Position numbers and translations under genes: made by a program. From Methanocella_A sp963792125 (GTDB lineage Archaea > Halobacteriota > Methanocellia > Methanocellales > Methanocellaceae), in the NCBI GenBank assembly GCA_963792125.1, contig CAWBVA010000004.1, positions 168,646 to 232,645 on the forward strand: a stretch of DNA of 64,000 bases. Reading direction: 5' to 3'. The notes below the pieces were generated by a model. That model was not told where the DNA came from. It did not search any database and saw nothing but the letters and a program-made list of their open reading frames with translations. Of this stretch, positions 35,725-45,115 are shown one piece after another. Every line of letters starts with the position of its first letter. The first letter of the stretch is position 1.

Positions 35725-38700
35725 CTAATTATCGATGGCCGGGAGCATGACCACGAATCTGCTGCCTCTGGTATAATCGCCTGATCACCCGGTTCTCGAC
35801 CCACACGCGGCCATGGTAGCTTTCCACCAGCGATTTGACCAGGTACAGGCCCAGGCCCACGCCTCTCGCCCTGGTCGTGCCGCGCTGCAGGCGGTTGAAG
35901 ATCTTTTCTTTCAGGTCGTCGGGGATGCCCGGGCCGTTGTCATCGACCGAGACCAGATTATACCATTTGCTGTCATCCCGGGTCCTGTCGATGCTCACAC
36001 ATATATTCGAATCGTTGCCGCCCGAGTGCTTGATGGCGTTGCCGATGAGGTTGGCAAAAACGTCATACAGCAGCTCGTTCGCCATGACACGGTGCGGTCC
36101 CTGCTCGTTATTGTAGCTGATCTTTTCGCTGGTAATATCCTTGTACTCGTCGATCACGCGTTTCAGCACGTCGTCCAGGTCGACAGCGTCCTGCTCCAGT
36201 TCGCCAGCCTGGACCTTCTGTAGCTTCCTGACATTGTCGATCAGCTTTGCGCTGCGCTGCATCGTCTCCAGCGGCTTATCGATTATATACCGCTGGCTCT
36301 CGTCCACAATCCGCATCTCCCTGGCCAGCTCCAGGTAGCCGATGGCGATCTGGTGCATGTTGTTGATGTCGTGGCCCATCAGGTCGAGGTACAGTTCCGC
36401 CTGCATCTTGGCCTCAAAAAGATCTTTCTCGGCCCGTTTGCGGTCGGTGATGTCCTGGCCCTGGGCGATTGTGGCAACGATCGTCATGCCGTCCTTTCCC
36501 ATGATATTCGCCGAGTTCCATAACGCGATCCTTATCCGATCGTCTTTGCAGAGAATTGGTATCTCCACGGATTCCCAGTGCCCGCACAAGGTGAGCCTGA
36601 TCTTGGCCAGCGATTCTTCCCGGCTGACCTCCGGGAACAGAATACTTAACCCCTTGCCTATCACCTCGTCCGAGCTGTAGCCTGTCAGGTGCTCGAAGGC
36701 GTGGTTGAACCTCGTTATCCTGAACGCAGGGTCCCAGACGATGATGGGTGCATTAGCATAGTTAATCAGGCTCTCCAGGTAATTGCCCACGTCTCTCAAC
36801 GCATCTTCAGCCTTAGCGCGCTCCTTCAGCTCATGCCTGACCTGGTCGTATAATTGTGCGTTGGAAATGGCCAGCGCCAACGATGTCGACAGATTGGTGA
36901 CGAAATCGACCTAAGCCCCGGTTAAATGAACGGTCGCCGAATCGAAGAAGGAAAGAAGTCCGATGACTTCATCGTTCATGACCAGCGGGAGCAGGATGGC
37001 TGATTTGACATCGTACCGTTCGGCCTCATATCTGTTCGCCAGGGGGTCGTTTTTTAAATTGTTGAGGATTATCGGTTTTTTCTGGCTGCTCAAGCTGGAT
37101 AATTGGCCTGACCTCGCTATCGCTGTACCTGTACCCGACTGGACGTTGCGGGCTGCCGAAAGTGTACTTGAGCACCCATTCATCGCCCTCTCTAAGGGCC
37201 ACGGTCGCCCGGGAAAAGCCGATGACCCTGGTGGCTTCCACCGTGGCCGTCTCCATGATCCTGTTAAAATCGAGCGATGAGTTGATGGCTAAGTTTATAT
37301 TGTTCAGGGCAATGCTCAGGATTTCCGCACTCTTGCGCTCAGTGATGTCGGTGGCAACGTTCACGGTACCGGTAATTTTACCGGCATTATCTCTAAGCAA
37401 TGTGCCAGTCACGAGCAAAGTGACCTCCGATCCATCCTTTCTCCTGCTGATCAATTCAGTCGTGAGGGAACCCTTTTCCATGAACTTCTGGTAAACTTCG
37501 TCCCGGGTACGGCCGATGTACCGGGATGGCAGGATATCCGAGGATAACTTTCCGATTACATCTTCGGCTTTCCAGCCATAGATGTTTTCGGCGCCCTTGT
37601 TCCAGCTGCGGATGTTTAGCCGGGCGTCTGTGGTAATCACCGCCTCCGACAGATTTTCCAGGATGTTCGCCGAGTAGCGGAGCTCTTCTTCGGCCCGCTT
37701 ACGTTCGGTGATGTCGGTGAGCATGCCCATAATGGCGATAATCTGGCCATTATTATAAAGTAATGGCGTAGCACTGACAATCGCCCAGAGGATCGAACCG
37801 TCCTTGCGAATATATTTTTGCTCAAAGCTATCTCGAAAGCCCTGACGCCGCCGTTTAAGGTTATGAGTCGCGATAGCCCTGTCTTCTTCATCCATGAAAT
37901 CGTACGCCATTTTACCGATCATTTCTTTAGGACTATAACCGAGCATTTCCGCCATTATCATATTAACAAAAGTCGTCCGGCCATCGGGATCGGCCATCCA
38001 TATGCCTTCAGTGGCCGTATCGACGATGGAACGATATTTCTCCTCGCCTCGCTCGCAACGCATCCTCGGCTTCATCCACTCGATCCTTTTCCAGGTCCGC
38101 TTTTGAGGCCGTGACCATCTTCAGTTGCGCTGTCATCCGGTTGAAGAGCTCGCCAGTTCGCCGAACTCATCGCCATTTTTCTCCGGGATGGTATGATCAA
38201 GGTGCCCGAGCCGATGATTTGTGTCCCCCCCTGCAGGTCGGCAATCGATTTCAGCGTGCGCCGGTAGATCAGGTAATAGCTGGTGAGGAAGGAATACGCC
38301 AAAGGTGCCCAGCAGGGCAATGATGAGCAGATAGTTGAACAGCATGAGCTGGTCCTTTTCATCCCGCAGCTTCTGCCCCAGGCGGGAGGCGTCGAAGACG
38401 ATGCCCTGGGTCTGGACGCCTATCCGGCTCCATGAGACCTGGATAAACGTCGGGTCGACGGCCGTTGCTGATCCGGAGAGTTCCCTGGCGGTGGTACACA
38501 ATGTCGGCGAAAACGTCTCAGCCGCTGCTGGTTATCCCGGATATTATTGACCAGCACCTGCTGATCCGCGGTTCCACGGTCAGGTTCGACAGGTCATCGG
38601 ACAGCGAAGCGTATTTCAATTCCCACCGGTCGAGCTGCTGGGTTTCGTGGAACAGCAGATAGTCGTTCGATAGGTAGCTGAGCTCGTTAGCTTTAAGCTC

Positions 38701-38834
38701 GACGTTTTTTGCGAGGTCTACCTGATATTAAGCTGGTCGACATGCTGGTTCGTGGTGATCACAGACGCGGAGATGAGGAGCAGGGCTATCCCGAAGAAGA
38801 CCATGCTGCCGATCACCTGGGTCCGGATCTTCAG
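35725..38834 (-). CDS. Membrane sensor histidine kinase, HAMP-PAS-PAS-GAF-PAS, many frameshifts
   Basis: About 1,036 residues after joining at least six frames. Order: membrane helix (VIGSMVFFGIALLLISASV), outside helical domain with LSYLSNDYLL-like and TFIQVSWSRIGVQTQGI parts, second membrane helix (LMLFNYLLIIALLGTFGVFL), HAMP (IADLQGGTQIIGSG), PAS (VDTATEGIWMADPDGRT), PAS (SEAVITTDARLNIRSWNKGA), GAF (LKYTFGSPQRPVGYR, LLPLVMNDEVIGLLSFFDSA), PAS (PIIVWDPAFRITRFNHAFEH), phosphoacceptor YLDLMGHDINNMHQIAIGYL and ATPase (ARGVGLGLYLVKSLVES). The start codon position holds CTG (38832-38834) where the paralogue at 43635 has ATG. It follows a substrate-binding protein gene by ten bases. Number of shifts is high, so decay is possible. 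Confidence 0.7.
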
Positions 38835-38844
38835 GTTCCCTCCT

Positions 38845-39845
38845 TCACAGGATATTCACCGCTTCCGGTTTTACGTCCGGAGGCTCTTTCGTGTAAATGC
38901 AATTTCGGAAATCGGGTATCGCTTTCTCGTTGGTGAGGTTATTCGCTATCATCCACCGCCCTTCGTCTTCCATGGCCGTGACGAGTGACTGGTCCAGTGT
39001 GAGAGAATACTCGTGATCTGGCCAGACCGTTCCCATATACGCATCGTGTAATTTAGCCTATTTTGTATCATCGATTGTATCTTTGAAGGATGATTTATGG
39101 AATATTTTACAGCCAGGTCAAGCGATTTCAGGAGCATTTTTATGATCTCAGGATGACTGGGGGCCAAGTCATTTCTACAGGTAAGAAGCGAAAAAGTGTT
39201 CTGTTTGCTTTGAGTTGGCCAGATAACGATATCACTGCCATTTGATCTTGCGCTGTAATGGCATCAATATTCGAGATCATAACCGAATCAACACTGCCAT
39301 TTACGAGGGAGTGCATCAATAGCGTGAGCTTGATATCCGTGAGGGTTATATCCTGGAGGTTTATACCATGCAGGTCGAGGAACCGGCCGAGATAAAATTC
39401 ACCGATTGTGCCACGGGATACGCCTATCTTTTTACCCTTGAGATCGGAAATATTTTTAATGCACCGGACTTTCCGGCCGATAAGAAATATTAATTGATAT
39501 TTATCAATACATCCGATCGCGGTGATATTTTCTTTATTAAACGTATCAGTGACTATGGAATATTCAGTAGATAAAGAAATATCCGATTCAGCGTTTTCCA
39601 TGCCTTTGATCGAGTTCAGCGTTGAATCATAATTATGAAGGGTGACATTGAGGCCATTTCCGGTAAAAAAGCCCTGATCATCGGCAATAAAGATAAATGA
39701 GGAAAATTCGAGAGGCGGTGTCCCAATGATGATTGACTTAGGCGTATCTTAAGCTTGTTGACCGGGCACTCATGAGATACCATGCACTAAACCCTGCCAG
39801 CGCTAGCAGAACGACAACGATGATCCCGGCAACCATGATACTCAT
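38845..39845 (-). CDS. NMT1/SsuA-like substrate-binding protein, frameshifted copy
   Basis: Starts at ATG 39845 with an N-terminal anchor (IIVVVLLALAGFSAWYL), no lipobox Cys. After a shift near 39745 come the periplasmic-binding motifs FSSFIFIADDQGFFTGNGL, then SDISLSTEYSIVTDTFNKEN and ISDLKGKKIGVSRGTIGEFY. Further shifts near 39170 and 39040 lead to the conserved end LDQSLVTAMEDEGRWMIANN and VKPEAVNIL. This is a paralogue of 43646-44658, and like it is followed within ten bases by a membrane kinase. No permease or ATPase gene lies nearby. I infer a ligand-sensing partner for the kinase. Confidence 0.7.
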
Positions 39846-40024
39846 GATTCACTTCCTGACCGATACGCTATAGCAGAGGAGGGGGCGGGGCTCGTCTTTA
39901 TGACAGTGCTATTTTCCCATTTACCGCAATTCGTCTATTCTTTTTAATAATGGATTGACAATAATGTGACATAACTCGTTGATTCTCATGCTTATATATA
40001 ATTACCCGTTTAACCTCAATCGGT

Positions 40025-40262
40025 TCATCTGATGTTCACCGCTTTCGGCTTGACTTCCTCCAGGCCCTCCGTGTCGATGTTATCGTTAAAGTCAGGCAAA
40101 GCCCTCCCGCTGGTAGGGTTGTTGTTGATCATCCACTGCGCTTCGTCGTTCATGGCGATGACCAGCGAGCTGGTCGAGCGAAAATTAACTGGTAGTCCGG
40201 CCAGCGCTAACATGATAATGACAATTATCCCGGTTATGACATTTTTTCACACATTTTTTCAT
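40025..40262 (-). pseudogene. Internally deleted remnant of a substrate-binding protein gene
   Basis: An N-terminal anchor (NVITGIIVIIMLALAGLPVN, after one shift from an ATG at 40262) is joined directly to the C-terminal end of the binding-protein family (SSLVIAMNDEAQWMINNN, GLEEVKPKAVNIR). The roughly 750 bases that encode the ligand-binding lobes are missing. It is a deletion product of one member of the tandem array, sitting between two other copies. A short translated product would be membrane-anchored but could not bind a ligand. Confidence 0.7.
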
Positions 40263-40292
40263 GTTCCGGTGCCTGTATCCGTGCCAATCAGA

Positions 40293-41287
40293 TTAACCAA
40301 TGATTTTTACCGCTTCCGGCATTACTTCCTCGAGACCTTTCGTGTAAATGTAATCGCGGTAATCAGGTATTGCCCTCTCAATGGTGAGGTTATTGTTAAT
40401 CATCCATCGCCCCTCGTCTTCCATGGCAAGGATCATCGACTGGTCAAGCGTCAGGGCATACTGGTGTTGAGACGGGACGGTTGCATATACGTGTGATAAT
40501 TCATCCATTTTTGTATGATATTCATTCCTTCGGCCGGATGACGTAATCGTATATCCTCAGCCTGTATAATCGATTTCAGGAAACTGTTTATCGTCTCCTG
40601 ATGGCTGGCTGCCCAGTCCTTCCGGCAGGTAATGAGTACATACCCCTTCTGACTGCTTTGTATTGGCAATGTCGACCATGTTGCTGCCTATCCTTCTTTA
40701 CTTTAATCGAGAATATTTATATACGGACTACAACAGCGTCGACGCTTCCGTTTGTAATGGCATCTATGAATTGTGAGGTTGGTATATCGACCAGAGTCAC
40801 GTCCTCCATGTATATGTCATGCAGATTGAGGAACCTGCCGAGATAGAATTCCCGATGGTGCCACGGGATAACCTATCTTTTTACCTTTCAGTCCGGAAAA
40901 GTTTTCAATTCCTTTGTCCTTCCGGCCGGAAAGAAATACTGACTGATACTTATCGATGTAACCGATCACGCTGATATTTTCTTTATTAAACGCTTCCGTA
41001 CGATGGAATACTCTGGTACAAGTGCAACGTTCGATGTCATTGTTCACCAGCCCTTTGAGTTGAGCGAACTGTTATACATAGTTGTGTAGGGTCACATTCA
41101 GACCATTCATGGCAAAAAAGCCCTGGTCATCGGCGATAAATATGAAGTCCGGAATACTCATAGAGCATATTCCCGATAGTGATCGACTCGGGTGCTCCAG
41201 AATGGGTTGTCGGGAGACTTGTGAGATACCATGCGCCAAGTCCTGCCACACAATAACAACGATGACACCAACGACGACAATTTCTAC
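40293..41287 (-). pseudogene. Decayed NMT1/SsuA-like substrate-binding protein gene
   Basis: All parts of the family are present in order but in many frames: IVVVGVIVVIV-type anchor, then IPDFIFIADDQGFFAMNGL, AFNKENISVIGYIDKYQSVF, FSGLKGKKIGYPV, TINSFLKSIIQAEDIR and the end LDQSMILAMEDEGRWMINNN and VMPEAVKIIG. I count at least six frame changes, more than in the copies next to intact kinases, and no kinase follows it; the next gene downstream is the deletion remnant at 40025. This points to a non-functional duplicate. Confidence 0.65.
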
Positions 41288-41341
41288 ATATATATGGTAT
41301 TAAAGCCCCGTCCTCGCGTATAATTTAAACCGCCTAAAGCA

Positions 41342-41749
41342 TTATCCCTTATAGCTTATAACGGTTATTATATAGAGAAATGGGCTCATCAGAGAATTGA
41401 TCGTTTCCGTCATCTCTTTCAGACTGGCAGGCTTTTTCATGAATACGTCCGCCCCTGCCGCTATGGCCTCTTCCCGGACGCTGTCGTCGGCGCTGATAAA
41501 GATGATCCTGGTCTCCGGAGCTAATTTCAGAATCTCTTTCATTACTTCCAGGCCGCTCATCGACGGCAGCCGGAAATCGATGATGACCACGGCGGGCTTC
41601 GGGTTTGCATTTTTAAACTTTTCTACGGCCTCTGGTCCGTCACAGGCAACAAAAGCCATCGGGATGCCCCGTCTCTTGAACAGAAGCTCGTACGTCCTTA
41701 CAATGCCTGCCTCGTCATCGACAATGGCTACGTTTTTATGATCCGGCAT
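41342..41749 (-). CDS. Receiver-only response regulator
   Basis: A 135-residue CheY-like protein. Acidic pocket VAIVDDEAGIV, phospho-acceptor Asp in VVIIDFRLPSMSG, switch residue in IFISADDSV, Lys in FMKKPASL. The ATG at 41749 lies inside the end of the kinase gene (14-base overlap), so the kinase and receiver are translationally coupled and form a cognate pair. It is a paralogue of the receiver at 33340-33741. No DNA-binding output is attached. Confidence 0.92.
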   Translation of the reverse strand: MPDHKNVAIVDDEAGIVRTYELLFKRRGIPMAFVACDGPEAVEKFKNANPKPAVVIIDFRLPSMSGLEVMKEILKLAPETRIIFISADDSVREEAIAAGADVFMKKPASLKEMTETINSLMSPFLYIITVISYKG

Positions 41750-43635
41750 CGTTGCCCCCTTCGTCGGCCGGCAGGCAGACGACGAATCTCGCGCCTTTCG
41801 CGTAGTCGCCGGGAACGCGGTCTTCCACGCGCACGGACCCTCCGAAGCTCTCGACGAGAGTACGCACGATGTACAGGCCTAGACCGGTGCCCCTTGCCTT
41901 TGTATCTCCCCGTTTCAGCCGGTGGAAGACTGTGAATTTTTTATCATCGGGTATGCCGTGGCCGTTGTCCTCGACGCTGATTTCGAATAGATGGTTGCCA
42001 TCGCAATCAACCGGCTGTAAACTCACATCTATCCTGACCGGGTCGTCGCAGTGCTTCACCGCGTTATCCAGCAGGTTGTTGAAGATGTCCTTGAGCAGTG
42101 GATTAGCAAGAATGTAATATCCGTGGACAGGGATATAGCTGATCGAGATATCCCGGTTGGGCAGGCGCGAATATCCGTTAACGGCTTCGTCGAGCACTTC
42201 CCCGAGGTCCATTCTCCCGAATTTATATTCGCCCGTTCGCAGCTTCTGGATATTACGGATGTTCTCGATGAGCCGGGCGCTCCTCTGCAGCGTCGCCACC
42301 GAGGTATCAATCATCTCTTTGTCGGCACTTTCCAGCCTGCCATCCATGTCCATGATCTCCTGCACCAGCTCGAGCTGTCCCAGGATGATCTGATGCATGT
42401 TGCTGATATCATGGCCCATCAGATCGAGGTATAGCTCGGCCTGCATCTTAGCCTCTTTTAAAGCTTCCTCGGCCTGCTTGCGCTCTGTGATGTCCTGGTT
42501 GGTGCCGAAGGTCCTGATAATGACGCCGGAGTCGTCTTTAACCATGACACCTTCGCTGTGCAGGACCCTTATTTCGCCATCCTTCCGCTTGATGCGATAG
42601 ATGATATCATAGGGCAGGCCAGTCTCCATGGATGACCTGATTGTATCCGCGACTCGCCCGCGGTCTTCCGGTACGATGAAATCCATGAACTTTTCAAAGT
42701 TAATCTTCTCTTTCCCGGGAACCACGCCGAAGATGCGGTAGGACTCGGCGGAACGCTGTATGTCGCCAGTCTTTACATCCAGCTCCCAGCTCCCGATGTG
42801 CGCCATCTCCTGTGATTTGGCGAGGCTGGCCTCGCTCCTGCGCAGCTCGTCCTCGGCTCGCTGGCGCTCAGTAATTTCCCGCTCAAGATCAGCTTTGGAA
42901 GCAGTGACGGTTTTCAGGCGGGTGGTCATCTGGTTAAAGGCATCGGCCAGTTCACCGACCTCGTCACCCTTTTTAGCCTTGATCTGGTGATCGAGATTTC
43001 CGGAACCGATAATTCTCGCACCTGCCTGCAGCTTTACGATCGATTTGACCGCACGTCCGTAGATCAGGAGGTAATCGATGAGAAGAAACACGACAAATGC
43101 TCCTGTCAGGGCAAATATCAGCAGGGTATTCGTTTGTTTCACTTGATTTTCCTCTTCCTGCAACATCTGCGACAGCCGGGATGCATCAAAGATAATTCCG
43201 CGGGTTTGAACAGCTAACCTGCTCCACGAGAGCTGAATAAATGCCGGGTCAACTGCATTAGGCTGGAGATTGATCTGTACTTTTTATGGTCGATACCACA
43301 TCGCCAAAGACATCTTCCAGCCGATGCTGATTGGCCTTGATATTATTGACCAGCGCCCGCTGCTCTGGAGTGTCTACCGACAGGCGGGATAAATCGTCGG
43401 AGAACGCTGCGTATTTGGAGTTCCACCGGTCGAGCTGCTGGCTTTCGTGGTACAGGAGATAATCGTTCGATAAATAGCCCAGCTCGCCAGCCCCGAGCTC
43501 GATGTTTTTTATAAGAACCTGCTGCTGGTTCAGCCGGTCCACCTGTTGATTCGTGACGACGACCGAGGCGGCGATGATGAGCAAAGCTATGGCGAAGAGG
43601 ACGACGCTGATGATTAACTGTGTCCTGATCTTCAT
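41736..43635 (-). CDS. Membrane sensor histidine kinase, HAMP-PAS (one frameshift)
   Basis: About 633 residues, with one frame change near 43250. Order: membrane helix (LIISVVLFAIALLIIAASVV), an outside four-helix-type domain (NQQVDRLNQQQVLIKN, YLSNDYLLYHESQQLDRW, VDPAFIQLSWSRLAVQTRG), second helix (LLIFALTGAFVVFLLIDYLL), HAMP (KLQAGARIIGSGNLDHQI), coiled linker, PAS (HIGSWELDVKTGDIQRS), phosphoacceptor YLDLMGHDISNMHQI (HDISN here, a variant of HDINN) and ATPase (VEDNGHGIPDD, KARGTGLGLYIVRTL). It lies between a substrate-binding protein gene (ten bases upstream) and a receiver gene that overlaps its end: the clearest complete three-gene unit in the island. Confidence 0.88.
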
Positions 43636-43645
43636 AGTTCCCCTT

Positions 43646-44658
43646 TCAACGGATAATGTTCACCGACTCCGGTTTAACCTCGTCAAGGCCCTTCAGGTAG
43701 AAGTAATCCCTGTAATCAGGTATATTTTTTTCACTGGTGAGATTGTTATTGATCATCCACCGCCCTTCATCTTCCATGGCTGTAATGAGCGACTGGTCCA
43801 GCGTGAGCGAAAACTGTGTGCCAGCCCAGGCGGATGCTATATAATCGTTATCTGAATGCAGCCGTTTTTGTACGATAGCCTTGGCTTCAGCCGGGTAATA
43901 GACGGAATATTTCGCAGCCTGGTCGACCGATTTCAGGAATCGGTTGATCACCTCTGGATGTAGTACTGCCCAGTCTCCCTACAGATTGCATTCCAGTACG
44001 CTAGCTGGCCGCTTTCCGCCGGCCAGCCGACGCCATTGGTCCCCAGCTGATTTATTATGATATCGGTAAACGGTTTCCATATCAGGATGGCGTCGACCGT
44101 TCCGTTCCCGATGGCGTCGACGGATTGCTCCGGCCGGACGTCGACGATGGTCACGTCCCGCAGGCTAATGCCGTGGAGCTCTAGAAACCTGCCCAGGTAA
44201 AAATCGCCTATCGTCTCTATGGGAACGCCAATCTTTTTACCTTTGAGGTCTGATACGTTCTCGACTCCCCGGTCAATCCTGCCGATGATCAGGTAATTGT
44301 TCTCGGATCTGGCGATGCTTCCGATCCCTATTATGTTCTCATTTTTGAATGCGTTTTTGACGATAATGAACTCGGTGGCCACAGCAATGTCGTTATCTCC
44401 TTTCAACAGGTTATCGACTGCATCTGATCCCGTAGCATAGTTTTTGATAGTAACGTTGAGGCCATTATCGGCGAAAAAATGCTGTTCATCGGCAATGATG
44501 GAGAAGCGCAGAAGCGTCAATCAATGGCGACGCTCCGACCGTGATCGATTCATGTTTTCCTTCGTAGGGTTTCCGGGTATTCTGGAGATACCAGGCGCCA
44601 GACAATACCAGTATGATCACAAAGGCGACCGCGATCACGCAACGACAATCTTTTTCAT
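43646..44658 (-). CDS. NMT1/SsuA-like substrate-binding protein, sensor-linked copy
   Basis: Starts at ATG 44658 with an N-terminal anchor (AVAFVIILVLSGAWYLQN); shifts near 44640, 44530 and 43975 join to about 337 residues. Ligand-binding lobes: FSIIADEQHFFADNGLNVTI, LLKGDNDIAVATEFIIV, VSDLKGKKIGVPIETIGDFY, VRPEQSVDAIGNGTVDAI, LIWKPFTDIIINQLG. Family members bind taurine, sulfonates, nitrate or thiamine precursors. Here no transporter genes accompany it, and a membrane kinase follows after ten bases. I infer a docked, membrane-anchored sensor. The best preserved of four copies. Confidence 0.78.
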
Positions 44659-44889
44659 AGCTTACTCCTGGCTTTAGCGGCACGCGGAACATTCCCTTCC
44701 GACATGAACTGTGATCTTATTTCTACCCGCCTGCTCCAGCTATCATACAACCTCTCGTGACAACAAACGCCTGATCATTAGCTTTAATGGCTATTATATA
44801 ATATTGTAAAACATTTCACCCTGTCATTATTATTATATATATTTTTTAATTGAGATTTGCCTGTGAAAAAGCAGGGAGTAATTATTTTT

Positions 44890-45025
44890 TAAGGGTAGCA
44901 TGACCAGGAATCTCGTACCTTTCGTGTGATCGCACGGCACCCGGTCCTCGACCCATACTCGGCACCTATAGCTATCCACAGATCAACTCGACGAGGTCTG
45001 GACGTCGACACCATGTCCCATTGCT
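44890..45025 (-). pseudogene. Remnant of a histidine kinase C-terminus
   Basis: The minus strand encodes SVDSYRCRVWVEDRVPCDH and TKGTRFLVMLPLK, close to the end of the intact kinases (SLVESYHGRVWVEDRVPGDH, TKGSRFVVMLPAI). A little upstream, GAMGHG resembles the RGMGLG ATPase loop in a damaged frame. The rest of that kinase is missing; the elp3 gene begins on the other strand just beyond. It marks the edge of the duplicated signalling island. Confidence 0.65.
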
Positions 45026-45115
45026 CCGGTTTCACCATGCAATGACATGAAAGAAATATCCTTACCTGTCGTAGAAAAGTACATTACTGCACCATGGAGC
45101 TATTTTCTTCATCTC

